From assembly GCA_017399625.1 (NCBI GenBank), contig JAFQBT010000019.1, positions 1 to 48,870 on the forward strand: a stretch of 48,870 nucleotides of DNA, given 5' to 3'. Below the pieces are notes generated by a model. That model saw nothing but the letters and a program-made list of their open reading frames with translations. It was not told where the DNA came from and ran no database searches. The position numbers were made by a program, and so were the translations under genes. The stretch comes from Oscillospiraceae bacterium (GTDB lineage Bacteria; Bacillota; Clostridia; Oscillospirales; Ruminococcaceae). Below, in pieces: positions 1 to 7,502 of this stretch (its first letter is position 1; the number at the start of each line of letters is the position of its first letter).

Positions 1-279
1 CCTGCGCCTATCATATATCAGAAACTGGGTCTTAACCCCTCCATAGATTACACCTCCAACGCTATCGGAATTATGAATATGACTCCGCCCGAATCCGCAG
101 TTATCGCTTCCGATATCGCGGTTAAAAGCGGCAACGTATATCTTGGCTTTGCGGACCGTTTCACCGGTTCAATGATCATAACCGGCGATATTGCGGACGT
201 TACCGCCGCTCTCAACGAGGTTTGCCAGTATTTCCGTGACGTTATGAAGTACGTAGTCTGCGAAGTTACCAAACGTTAA
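1..279 (+). CDS. EutS/PduU-type microcompartment shell protein, 5' truncated
   Basis: The reading frame is open from the first base of the window, so the N-terminus lies outside; 92 codons are visible. The visible part matches the BMC-domain core of the EutS/PduU family: an AIGIMNMTPPESAVIASD segment, then a KSGNVYLGFADRF strand-helix and a C-terminal VCEVTK strand. Proteins of this circularly permuted family form hexameric tiles in the shell of catabolic microcompartments for ethanolamine, propanediol, choline or related substrates. It is followed after 12 bases by a paralogue, which implies one operon. Which enzyme core is enclosed cannot be told from this window. Confidence 0.88.
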   Translation, partial: PAPIIYQKLGLNPSIDYTSNAIGIMNMTPPESAVIASDIAVKSGNVYLGFADRFTGSMIITGDIADVTAALNEVCQYFRDVMKYVVCEVTKR

Positions 280-291
280 GGAAGTGCGGTT

Positions 292-723
292 ATGGGAGTA
301 CGCATGACCAGAGAGGAATTCCTTGAAAAGGTTTTCCAAAAAAAATATGAGGAACTGAAAGATAAAGATCTTCGAATAGTCCGTATCAAAGTAAAGGGCA
401 AGGAAATTTCACTTGCCCAGCTCATCGGTTCTTCCGAAACAAGAATCTATCAGAACCTTGCGCTCCATATCGGAACCCATTTCGGCGAAGACCACACCGG
501 TGAATCCATCGGTCTTATCCACGTTACCCCGGAAGAAGCCGCGATAATCGCCGCGGATATCGCGATGAAAAGCGGCAACGTCGAAATAGGAACTCTCGAC
601 CGTTTCAGCGGTTCTGTTGTAATTTTAGGCGACCGTTCCAATGTCCGAAGCGCCCTTGAAGGCGTTATTGAATTCTTTGAATATAAACTTAAATTCACCG
701 TCTGTGAAATAACAGAGGTGTAA
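292..723 (+). CDS. EutS/PduU-type microcompartment shell protein
   Basis: A 143-residue protein with the same permuted BMC fold as the upstream gene: SIGLIHVTPEEAAIIAAD, KSGNVEIGTLDRFSG and a VCEITE end. It has a longer, charged N-terminal segment (about residues 1-50) containing the ISLAQLIGSSE strand that corresponds to the VTLAHLIAHP region of EutS. The ribosome binding site AAGGAAG lies about 10 bases upstream of ATG 292. An in-frame ATG at 304 is a possible alternative start. Tandem non-identical copies suggest mixed or functionally different hexamers. The PduV/EutP GTPase follows 11 bases downstream, supporting one operon. Confidence 0.9.
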   Translation: MGVRMTREEFLEKVFQKKYEELKDKDLRIVRIKVKGKEISLAQLIGSSETRIYQNLALHIGTHFGEDHTGESIGLIHVTPEEAAIIAADIAMKSGNVEIGTLDRFSGSVVILGDRSNVRSALEGVIEFFEYKLKFTVCEITEV

Positions 724-734
724 AGAGAGCATAG

Positions 735-1304
735 ATGAAAAAAATGTTTTTAATGGGCAGAAGCGAGGCAGGAAAAACTTCCCTGACCCAGATTCTGCAT
801 GGTGAAGAACTTCATTATCACAAAACTCAATATACGAACACAGACGATTTTATAATCGATTCCCCGGGCGAATATTCCGAGACCAAACATTGTGGAATCG
901 GTCTTGCTTGTTTTTCCTTCGAGGCGGACGTTCTTGCTCTTGTTATGGCGGCGGACGAACCCTTTGCGGTTTTCGAACCGAACTGCAACTGCTGGACAAA
1001 CCGCCCGCTTATAGGAATCATTACAAAAACGGATTCGCCTTTTGCTAACGTTCCTATGGTGCGTAACTGGATGATAAATTCCGGCTGCGAAAGGGTTTTT
1101 GAAATAAGCAACGTAACAAAAGAGGGCATCGGGGAGCTTTTTGATTACCTCGAGGCAGACCCGGTTAAAATTCCCTGGCAGGAAGCGGTTGACCGCCAAT
1201 GGAGCGGGCAGCCCGAATGGATGAACAAAGAAGAATTCGAGGAATTCAAAGCATCCGGTTGGGGAACAGATAAACAGCTTGAAGAATTCATCGCAAAAAA
1301 ATAA
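735..1304 (+). CDS. EutP/PduV-family microcompartment-associated GTPase
   Basis: A 189-residue small P-loop GTPase. The G1 motif GRSEAGKTS is at residues 8-16, a DSPGE G3 motif at 42-46 and the TKTD G4 motif at 97-100. This matches EutP/PduV, which accompany ethanolamine and propanediol microcompartments; PduV is reported to associate with the outside of the shell. The body ends near residue 145. The remaining 40 or so residues form a charged, helix-prone tail (EEFEEFKASGWGTDKQLEEF), longer than I expect for the family and possibly a docking helix. It is the last gene of the operon, because a strong terminator begins right after the stop codon. Confidence 0.88.
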   Translation: MKKMFLMGRSEAGKTSLTQILHGEELHYHKTQYTNTDDFIIDSPGEYSETKHCGIGLACFSFEADVLALVMAADEPFAVFEPNCNCWTNRPLIGIITKTDSPFANVPMVRNWMINSGCERVFEISNVTKEGIGELFDYLEADPVKIPWQEAVDRQWSGQPEWMNKEEFEEFKASGWGTDKQLEEFIAKK

Positions 1305-1334
1305 AACCTTGTCCAAAGCTGACAAGGTTTTTTT
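1305..1334 (+). terminator. Rho-independent terminator of the microcompartment operon
   Basis: A 9-bp perfect stem, AACCTTGTC/GACAAGGTT, with a 7-base loop is followed by a run of seven T. It starts directly after the stop of the EutP-like gene. Confidence 0.9.
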
Positions 1335-1378
1335 ATTTATAAATCACTGAAAAATTTGAGCACGATTTCGCTTGAAAA

Positions 1379-1427
1379 GCCTTCTCCCTGAGGAGAGGGT
1401 GTCGCCGAAGGCGGCGGATGATGTGTT
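1379..1427 (+). repeat. Two-hairpin dispersed repeat, family A
   Basis: The first hairpin is CCTTCTCCC TGA GGAGAGG. The second is built on GTCGCC GAA GGCGGC, followed by the tail GGATGATGTGTT. The layout matches the copies at 22980 and 48522. It lies between the microcompartment terminator and the convergent chromate-type transporter genes, with no gene of its own. Confidence 0.7.
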
Positions 1428-1482
1428 TTTGCGGATATCGCCGTGCTCAAATTGAGAAAACATGCGAATTTTTACCGCACGG

Positions 1483-2058
1483 TTAAATAATCCCCAAAAA
1501 TCCGAGCACGATTCCGAAAACCGCGCTTCCTCCAAGTATAACAATGGGATGCGGGTTCCATTTTTTGAGCACGCACCAGCAGCCGATTCCGAGGATGATT
1601 CCCGGAATGCTGACGAGATCAAGGAAATTTCCGGTTTCCGCAAAAAGCGGAATGTTGATAATTGAAATTTTGAGCACGGAAACAAGCGCCGAGCATATAA
1701 GTGCAACAGAAACCGCCCGAAGCCCATAAAATGCGCCTTTTACAAATTTGTTTTCGCTGAATTTTTTGAGAAAGCGGGAAACCGTTCCCGCAATTATAAG
1801 CGCCGGAACAATAAAACCAAGGCTTGCGAGCACCGCTCCGCCAACTCCCGCGGTGGTGAATCCGACATAGGTCGCCATGTTGATTCCGATGGGGCCTGGG
1901 GTGGATTCGGAAATGGCGATCATATCCGCAAGCTGGGCGGTGGTGAACCATCCGGTTTTCTCTGCCATATCCTCCAGGAACGGAAGGGAGGCAAGCCCTC
2001 CGCCGACGGTGAAAAGTCCGACCTTCAAAAATTCAAGAAAAAGTTCAAGAAAAATCAT
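1483..2058 (-). CDS. Chromate transporter-type membrane protein, second half
   Basis: A 191-residue, strongly hydrophobic protein of the CHR family in its short, single-domain form. The N-terminal FLKVGLFTVGGGLASLPFL motif and the STPGPIGINMATYVGF motif are family signatures. About five or six membrane segments are predicted by eye. Its start overlaps the stop of the upstream half by 4 bases (ATGA), so the two are translationally coupled and probably form a heterodimer equivalent to the fused long-chain ChrA. Family members carry chromate or other oxyanions; the substrate here is unknown. Confidence 0.85.
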   Translation of the reverse strand: MIFLELFLEFLKVGLFTVGGGLASLPFLEDMAEKTGWFTTAQLADMIAISESTPGPIGINMATYVGFTTAGVGGAVLASLGFIVPALIIAGTVSRFLKKFSENKFVKGAFYGLRAVSVALICSALVSVLKISIINIPLFAETGNFLDLVSIPGIILGIGCWCVLKKWNPHPIVILGGSAVFGIVLGFLGII

Positions 2059-2600
2059 TTCGCCGCACCTCCTTTGAGGAGATGAACGATGATTCCGCCG
2101 ACGGCGGCGATTATCACGAAGATTATCGGGCTTATATCAACAAAAACCGAAAGCCCGAAAACAACCGCAAAAAGCCCGAAGGTGAATTTATCCACAACCG
2201 CTTTTTTGAAAAGCTTCACAACGGAGGAAAGGATGAGCACGCATACTCCAACCCGGATTCCGGAAAAAGCGTTCTGCACTATCGGAAGTTCGGAAAAACT
2301 CCGGATAAACGCCGCAATGGTAATGATTATCAGAATGGAAGGGGTTATGACCCCAAGGGATGCGGCAACCGCACCGAGGAAGCCTTTTACTTTTGTTCCA
2401 ACGAAAACCGCGGTGTTGACCGCAATGACCCCCGGAATGCACTGACCGACGGCATAATAATCCATCAGTTCCTCTTCTGTTGCCCAGCCGTTTTTTTCAA
2501 CAACTTCCCGCTGGAGCATCGGAAGCATTGCATATCCGCCGCCGAAGGTGAGTCCGCCGATTCTTGCGAAGGCGAGGAAAAGTCCGATAAGTTCTTTCAT
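2055..2600 (-). CDS. Chromate transporter-type membrane protein, first half
   Basis: A 181-residue protein of the short-chain CHR family. It has FLAFARIGGLTFGGGYAMLPML near the N-terminus and QCIPGVIAVNTAVFVG in the middle, the equivalents of the motifs in its partner gene. The start follows an AGGAG-type ribosome binding site. It is the promoter-proximal gene of a two-gene operon and overlaps the next gene by 4 bases. The presence of two complete, divergent halves argues for the natural paired arrangement rather than a frameshifted ChrA. Confidence 0.85.
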   Translation of the reverse strand: MKELIGLFLAFARIGGLTFGGGYAMLPMLQREVVEKNGWATEEELMDYYAVGQCIPGVIAVNTAVFVGTKVKGFLGAVAASLGVITPSILIIITIAAFIRSFSELPIVQNAFSGIRVGVCVLILSSVVKLFKKAVVDKFTFGLFAVVFGLSVFVDISPIIFVIIAAVGGIIVHLLKGGAAK

Positions 2601-2633
2601 TTTTTCTCCTTATCATTAATTGATACTTTATAT

Positions 2634-2661
2634 ATCTTACCGCAAAAAAGATTCTTGTCAA
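2634..2661 (-). promoter_or_regulatory. Putative promoter of the chromate-type transporter pair
   Basis: On the minus strand a perfect -35 TTGACA is followed after 16 bases by TAAGAT. It lies about 35 bases upstream of the first transporter gene. The -10 match is moderate. Confidence 0.45.
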
Positions 2662-2689
2662 CAGTTTTGTCCGGAAAATCAACTTCTGC

Positions 2690-2717
2690 TTTACAAAGCG
2701 GCAAAATATGCTACAAT
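2690..2717 (+). promoter_or_regulatory. Putative promoter of the gamma-glutamyltransferase gene
   Basis: TTTACA, 16 bases, then TACAAT preceded by TGC (extended -10). It sits about 40 bases upstream of the start codon at 2759. Confidence 0.55.
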
Positions 2718-2758
2718 GAAAACGAAAAAAACTTTCCCCAGAAAAAGGAGGACCGCCG

Positions 2759-4390
2759 ATGAAAACTCCCTTCGACCCGGTATATCAGAAATATCCGTCA
2801 AAGCGCTATCCCGTTTATGCAAAGGGCGGAATGGTCTGTTCCTCAAGTGCTCTTGCATCCGCCGCAGGTCTTGATATTCTTAAAAAAGGTGGAAACGCAA
2901 TGGATGCGGCGGTGGCGGTTGCCTCCGCGCTGACCGTTGTTGAACCGACAGCGAACGGAATAGGTTCCGATGCCTTTGCGCTTATCTGGTCCGCAAAGGA
3001 GAAAAAACTTTATGGTCTTAATTCAAGCGGACCTGCGCCGAAAGGGATCTCTATCGAAAAAGTCCTTTCCGATAAGCGGGACAACAACGGAAAAATGCCG
3101 GTTTTCGGCTGGACTGCGGTAACGGTTCCCGGTGCACCGAAAGCCTGGGCGGAACTCAACAAAAAATTCGGAAAACTTTCCCTTTCGGAAGATATGGCTC
3201 CGGCGGTAAATTATGCAAGGGACGGATATCCCTGCGCGCCGAATCTTGCGGTGATGTGGAAAGCCGCCTTTAACAGATACGCAAAGGTTTTTGAAGGAAA
3301 ACCGGAATTTGACGAATGGTTCAGGACCTTTGCCCCGGAAGGAAAACCTTATGAAGCCGGGGATATCATAAAACTCCCGAACCATGCCGTAACTCTTGAG
3401 GAAATCGGAAAAACCGGAGCGGATTCTTTTTATTCCGGCGAACTTGCAAGGAAAATCATTGCGGACAGCAGAAAAAACGGCGGATATCTCCGCTTTGAGG
3501 ACCTTGCGGGATTCGAGGCAAAATGGGTGGAACCCATAAAGGTTGATTACCGGGGATACGAAATCTGCGAAATTCCTCCCAACGGACAGGGAATAACCGC
3601 CCTTATGGCGCTCAATATCCTCAAGGAATTTGAATTTACCGAAAAAGAATCCGCCGGAACTTTTCACCGCCAGCTCGAGGCAATGAAAATTGCATTTGCG
3701 GATTCCTTCCGCTACGTCACCGACCCGGATTATATGGAAATCGATTATCACGACCTTATAAAACCGGAATACGGCGCAGAAAGAGCGAAGAAAATCGGCG
3801 AAACCGCAAAGGTTTACACAAGCTCGGTTCCTCCGAAAAGCGGAACGGTTTATTTCTGCTGCGCGGACGGCGAAGGAAACATGGTTTCATATATCCAGTC
3901 CAACTATATGGGATTCGGTTCCGGAATTGTTGTTGAGGGAACGGGAATTTCCCTCCAGAACAGGGGAAGCGATTTTTCCCTGAACCCGGAGGATGCAAAC
4001 TGCCTTGCACCGGGAAAGCGGACTTATCATACGATTATCCCGGGATTTATCCTCAGGGACGGCGAAGCGGTTGGTCCCTTTGGGGTTATGGGAGGATATA
4101 TGCAGCCCCAGGGACATCTCCAGGTGGTTATGAATTTTGTTGATTTTAACCTTAATCCGCAGCAATGCCTCGATGCACCGAGATGGCAGTGGATGCGGGA
4201 CAACACCGTTACGGTCGAGGATTCCTTTGATCCGGAAATTGCAAGAAAGCTCCGGAGAATGGGGCATGATATAAGGATCGAGCTCAATACCCCAAGCTTC
4301 GGAAGAGGGCAGATGATAGTCCGGCTTGAAAACGGAACGCTTATCGGAGGAACGGAATCCAGAACCGACAGCAACATTGCCTGCTATTGA
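2759..4390 (+). CDS. Gamma-glutamyltransferase family protein
   Basis: A 543-residue N-terminal-nucleophile hydrolase of the gamma-glutamyltransferase/cephalosporin acylase family. Early motifs are ASAAGLDILKKGGNAMDAAVA and NGIGSDAFALIW. The probable autoprocessing site and catalytic Thr is in SGTVYFCCAD (Thr363), which would split the precursor into a large and a small subunit. PFGVMGGYMQPQGHLQ and LDAPRWQW are further family motifs. No signal peptide is visible, so it is probably cytoplasmic, as in the YwrD-like branch. The start is supported by AAAAAGGAGG. Likely substrates are glutathione or other gamma-glutamyl compounds; this is an inference from the family. Confidence 0.92.
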   Translation: MKTPFDPVYQKYPSKRYPVYAKGGMVCSSSALASAAGLDILKKGGNAMDAAVAVASALTVVEPTANGIGSDAFALIWSAKEKKLYGLNSSGPAPKGISIEKVLSDKRDNNGKMPVFGWTAVTVPGAPKAWAELNKKFGKLSLSEDMAPAVNYARDGYPCAPNLAVMWKAAFNRYAKVFEGKPEFDEWFRTFAPEGKPYEAGDIIKLPNHAVTLEEIGKTGADSFYSGELARKIIADSRKNGGYLRFEDLAGFEAKWVEPIKVDYRGYEICEIPPNGQGITALMALNILKEFEFTEKESAGTFHRQLEAMKIAFADSFRYVTDPDYMEIDYHDLIKPEYGAERAKKIGETAKVYTSSVPPKSGTVYFCCADGEGNMVSYIQSNYMGFGSGIVVEGTGISLQNRGSDFSLNPEDANCLAPGKRTYHTIIPGFILRDGEAVGPFGVMGGYMQPQGHLQVVMNFVDFNLNPQQCLDAPRWQWMRDNTVTVEDSFDPEIARKLRRMGHDIRIELNTPSFGRGQMIVRLENGTLIGGTESRTDSNIACY

Positions 4391-4406
4391 AAAAGGAGGG
4401 TTTTTG

Positions 4407-4817
4407 ATGATAAAACAGATAGTACGCGACCCCATGTTCCTTGCGCAGAAATCCGAACCCGCAACAAAGGCGGATTCGCAGGTTGCGAAGGACCTTCTTG
4501 AAACCCTTTATGCAAACAAAGCCGCCTGCGTCGGAATGGTGGCGAATATGATAGGCGTCAGAAAAAGAATAATCGCCTTCATCAACGAGCAGGAATATAT
4601 GGTGATGTTCAATCCGGAAATCACCGAAAAAGCCATGGAATACGAAACGGAGGAAGGCTGCCTCTCCCTTTCCGGAAGCAGAAAAACAAAGCGCTTCCAG
4701 TTCATCACAGTCAGCTATTATGACATGGAATGGAAACCGAAAACAAAGAAGTTTTTTGGCTGGACTGCCCAGATAATCCAGCATGAAATCGACCATTGTA
4801 ACGGAATTTTGATTTAA
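4407..4817 (+). CDS. Peptide deformylase-like protein with altered motif 1
   Basis: A 136-residue protein. Start chosen at ATG 4407 because AAAGGAGGG lies 6 bases upstream; the reading frame extends further 5' but only inside the preceding gene. Deformylase motif 2 (EEGCLSL) and motif 3 (QHEIDHCNG) are intact and supply the Cys and two His metal ligands and the catalytic Glu. Motif 1 reads VGMVANMIG instead of GxGLAAxQ, so the conserved Gln that helps polarise the formyl group appears to be Met. The protein is also short for a deformylase. It may be a low-activity or repurposed paralogue. It lies 16 bases after the gamma-glutamyltransferase gene. Confidence 0.8.
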   Translation: MIKQIVRDPMFLAQKSEPATKADSQVAKDLLETLYANKAACVGMVANMIGVRKRIIAFINEQEYMVMFNPEITEKAMEYETEEGCLSLSGSRKTKRFQFITVSYYDMEWKPKTKKFFGWTAQIIQHEIDHCNGILI

Positions 4818-4860
4818 CTTCCGGTTGTTTTTCGACAAGAATATACACAAAGTAATAAAA

Positions 4861-4886
4861 AACGCAGGCAAAACCTGCGTTTTTTT
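4861..4886 (+). terminator. Rho-independent terminator
   Basis: Stem AACGCAGG/CCTGCGTT with a short loop and a seven-T run, about 45 bases after the deformylase-like gene. Confidence 0.85.
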
Positions 4887-4892
4887 CGTTTA

Positions 4893-4944
4893 AAAGGCCC
4901 CCTTGCCTAAAGGGGGCTGTCACCGAAGGTGACTGGGGGATTCT
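4893..4944 (+). repeat. Two-hairpin dispersed repeat, family A variant
   Basis: First hairpin GCCCCCTT GCCT AAAGGGGGC, second hairpin GTCACC GAA GGTGAC, then the tail TGGGGGATTC. It shares its tail type with the copy at 12538. Confidence 0.7.
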
Positions 4945-4977
4945 TTATGGATTACCTGATAAATTTAATTTGATAGG

Positions 4978-5043
4978 ATTACAATCCATCCGGCACTTCC
5001 TTTGGAAATGCCATCTCCTTTTGTATAAGGGGAGGTGCTTTTC
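4978..5043 (-). repeat. Two-hairpin dispersed repeat, family A, inverted copy
   Basis: Read on the minus strand it contains a CTCCCCTTATACAAAAGGAGA hairpin, then a GGCATTTCC/GGAAGTGCC second hairpin and a GGATGG tail. It faces the copy at 4893 and abuts the end of the aldo/keto reductase gene. Confidence 0.6.
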
Positions 5044-6145
5044 AGAACCCGAACACCCTTGCAACTTTCTGCAGTTCATCGGAAACTGCGATTTTCTGTG
5101 GGCAGTTCATTTCGCAAAGGCGGCAGCGAAGGCAGTCCGAAGGTCTTGAAAAATTCCGAGTGAGTGCGGAATAGGCATGTTCGATTTTCCAGCCTTCGTC
5201 CGGATTCCGGCTGTATTCATTAAAAACCTCAAAATATTCGGGGATGGGAATCTGCAGAGGGCAGACCCCTTTGCAATAGGAGCATCCGGTGCAGGGAACG
5301 GCAGTTTCGCTTCGGATAATTTCTGCAGCCTTTTGAAGGGCGGAAAGTTCTTTTCCGGAAAGGGGAGAAAACTTTTCAAGATTCTCCTCAAGCTGTTCGA
5401 TGCTGTTCATTCCGCTTAAAACGGTTGTTACGGAAGGAAGATTCTTTGCAAAACGAATCGCCCATGAAGCGGCGCTTGTTTCCGGATTTTCTTTACGGAG
5501 AATCTCCTCCGCCGCTTTCGGGAGCTTTGCAAGGGTTCCGCCCTTGACGGGTTCCATAACGATTATTTCCTTGCCGTGTTTTTCGGCGATTTCATAGCAT
5601 TCCCTTGCCCGGAAGGCGGGACTTTCCCAATCAAGATAGTTTATCTGGAGCTGGACGCAGTCGATTTCCGGATGGGCGGAAAGGATTTTTTCAAGAAGCT
5701 TTGGGCTGTCGTGGAAGGAAAAACCGGTTTTGATTGCCTTTCCCTCCGATTTGAGTTCCTGCAGAAATTCAAATTCTCCGCAGTTTTCCGCTGTTATGTA
5801 ATTAGTTTCGTTGAGCCAATGAAGAAGATAAACGTCAAAAAAATCAACCCCGCAGCGGGAAAGCTGCTTTTCAAAAATCTTCCGGCAATCATCTTTACTG
5901 CGGATCATCCAGCTCGGGAGTTTATCCGCAAGGATAAAAGCATCCCTTGGATATCGGTCGGAAAGGGAGATTTTGACAGCCTCCTCCGCCGCTCCGCCAA
6001 GATATGTATAGGCGGTATCAAAATATCTTCCGCCTTTTTTAATAAAACGGTCCGCTAAAAAATTGAGCACATCATAATCAATGCTGTGCTCATCCCTTTT
6101 ATCTTTAAGCGGAAGCCGGAGAAAACCAAAACCGAGCTTTTCCAT
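5042..6145 (-). CDS. Aldo/keto reductase with C-terminal 4Fe-4S clusters
   Basis: A 367-residue protein. The N-terminal 280 residues are a TIM-barrel aldo/keto reductase, with FDTAYTYLGG, LADKLP and VYLLHWLNE supplying the Asp, Tyr, Lys and His region. The C-terminal part has two ferredoxin-like Cys sets, CTGCSYCKGVCP and CLRCRLCEMNCP, so electrons may be exchanged with ferredoxin rather than only NAD(P)H. This fused architecture is common in anaerobic Clostridia. The start has a good GGAGG site. It follows the YuiD-like gene by 15 bases or so, suggesting one transcript. The substrate is unknown. Confidence 0.9.
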   Translation of the reverse strand: MEKLGFGFLRLPLKDKRDEHSIDYDVLNFLADRFIKKGGRYFDTAYTYLGGAAEEAVKISLSDRYPRDAFILADKLPSWMIRSKDDCRKIFEKQLSRCGVDFFDVYLLHWLNETNYITAENCGEFEFLQELKSEGKAIKTGFSFHDSPKLLEKILSAHPEIDCVQLQINYLDWESPAFRARECYEIAEKHGKEIIVMEPVKGGTLAKLPKAAEEILRKENPETSAASWAIRFAKNLPSVTTVLSGMNSIEQLEENLEKFSPLSGKELSALQKAAEIIRSETAVPCTGCSYCKGVCPLQIPIPEYFEVFNEYSRNPDEGWKIEHAYSALTRNFSRPSDCLRCRLCEMNCPQKIAVSDELQKVARVFGF

Positions 6146-6160
6146 AAAAATCCTCCGTTA

Positions 6161-6625
6161 TTACGCAAAAACAACAAAATGCATGAAAAGCGCGCAGATT
6201 ATTCCAAGGGCAATTCCGGTTGTTACCTGAAGGGGGGTGTGTCCCACAAATTCCTTGAGCACAACTTCCGGAAGCTCATCCTTCGAAATTTTTTCGAAGG
6301 AATCCACAAGGATATTGAGGAGCTTTGCGTGCTTTCCGGCTTCTCTGCGAACACCCATTGCGTCGTGGCAGACGATTATTGCAAGAAGTCCGCTGATGGC
6401 AAATTCAAAGGAGCCGAATCCATAGGAAAGGGCGCAGATCGTTGCAAAGGAGGAAACGGTTGCGGAATGTCCGCTTGGCATTCCGCCATCGCCAAAAAGT
6501 CTTGAAAAATCCCATGTTTTTGTTACAAAGGCATGGATAAAAACCTTCAGCACCTGGGCAACGGTCCAGGCGACAACCGAAGTTATAAAAAATTTATTTG
6601 TAAAAAAATCGATTATCCAATCCAT
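6161..6625 (-). CDS. Divergent PAP2-type membrane protein (DUF212/YuiD-like)
   Basis: A 154-residue membrane protein with GGMPSGHSATVSS near residues 47-60, the conserved motif of the divergent PAP2 (DUF212) family typified by B. subtilis YuiD, and a C-terminal FVGHTPLQV motif. The SGH pattern resembles the phosphatase motif of the acid phosphatase/PAP2 superfamily, but activity has not been assumed. The ATG at 6625 is preferred over the in-frame ATG at 6634 because AAGGG abuts the latter. Three to five membrane segments are likely. Confidence 0.85.
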   Translation of the reverse strand: MDWIIDFFTNKFFITSVVAWTVAQVLKVFIHAFVTKTWDFSRLFGDGGMPSGHSATVSSFATICALSYGFGSFEFAISGLLAIIVCHDAMGVRREAGKHAKLLNILVDSFEKISKDELPEVVLKEFVGHTPLQVTTGIALGIICALFMHFVVFA

Positions 6626-6775
6626 AAAAAACATCCCTTAAAAAAGATTTCGCTTACATTTTACCACAAATAAAGCCGTTTTTATATAGAAATATCAATT
6701 TTAATAAATTTTTCTTTTTCGATGGAAAAATTCACAATTCTATTGTATAATAAAATAAAAGGAGGTGAACGGCCG

Positions 6776-7360
6776 ATGGACGATTTAAAAGTTATAACCG
6801 CAAGCAACATAATAAATCTCCGGACCGCAAAGGGACTGACCCAGGCGGAACTTGGGGAACTTCTCAATTATTCCGATAAAAGCGTTTCAAAATGGGAACG
6901 CGCCGAGGCCGTTCCCGATGCTTACGTCCTCAAGAACATGAGCGCGATTTTCGGCGTTTCGGTGGATTATCTTCTTTCTTCACATGACGAATGGAAACCG
7001 CCGGAAAGCTTTGCGGAGGATGAACGGAACTTCCACAGCAAGGTCATAACCGCCGTTGTAATTGCCGGAATCTGGACTCTTGCCTTTCTGATTTATATAA
7101 TCGGCTGGCTTCTTGAAGCGAACTGGTGGCTGATTTTTATCTATGCAGTACCGGTTTCGCTGATAACCCTTCTGGTGCTCAATTCCGTCTGGGAAAGGGG
7201 AAAACACAACCGCCATATAATCCATGCCCTTGTTGCAAGCGTTTTTATAACGGTTTATCTCACTTTCCGAAGCTATAACCCGTGGCAGATCCTCCTTCTT
7301 CTCGTTCCGGGAGAACTGATTGTTTTCCTCTCATTCAGGATCAAAAAATCGCAAAAATAA
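6776..7360 (+). CDS. XRE-family regulator with C-terminal membrane segments
   Basis: A 194-residue protein. Start chosen at ATG 6776, 8 bases after AAGGAGGTG. Residues 5-60 form a Cro/C1-type helix-turn-helix (LRTAKGLTQAELGELLNYSDKSVSKWERAEAVPD split across helices). After a linker there are four hydrophobic segments between residues about 85 and 190, so the regulator is probably membrane tethered. This architecture is widespread in Firmicutes, where the signal sensed is mostly unknown. It stands alone between a divergent operon and its own terminator. Confidence 0.85.
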   Translation: MDDLKVITASNIINLRTAKGLTQAELGELLNYSDKSVSKWERAEAVPDAYVLKNMSAIFGVSVDYLLSSHDEWKPPESFAEDERNFHSKVITAVVIAGIWTLAFLIYIIGWLLEANWWLIFIYAVPVSLITLLVLNSVWERGKHNRHIIHALVASVFITVYLTFRSYNPWQILLLLVPGELIVFLSFRIKKSQK

Positions 7361-7375
7361 GCCATTCTACTTGCC

Positions 7376-7406
7376 GTAGAGTCCGGTTTTCCGGATTCTA
7401 CTTTTT
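7376..7406 (+). terminator. Rho-independent terminator
   Basis: An 11-bp stem, GTAGAGTCCGG/CCGGATTCTAC with one G-T pair and a TTTT loop, followed by five T. It follows the XRE-membrane regulator. Confidence 0.85.
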
Positions 7407-7433
7407 GTTTTTAAGGAGTATAGTTCAAAAATC

Positions 7434-7462
7434 TTGATTTCTTTTTCCTCTTTGGGTAAGAT
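7434..7462 (+). promoter_or_regulatory. Putative promoter of the degV pair
   Basis: TTGATT, 17 bases, TAAGAT, about 40 bases upstream of the first DegV start. The consensus match is moderate. Confidence 0.4.
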
Positions 7463-7502
7463 AAGCTTTGTCAAAAAACAAAACCCGAAAAGGAGAAACA
7501 AA

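Noticed and set aside
1483-2600. A frameshifted full-length chrA gene
   Set aside because: Both halves have their own start, and the ATGA overlap and full motifs fit the natural two-gene chromate transporter arrangement.
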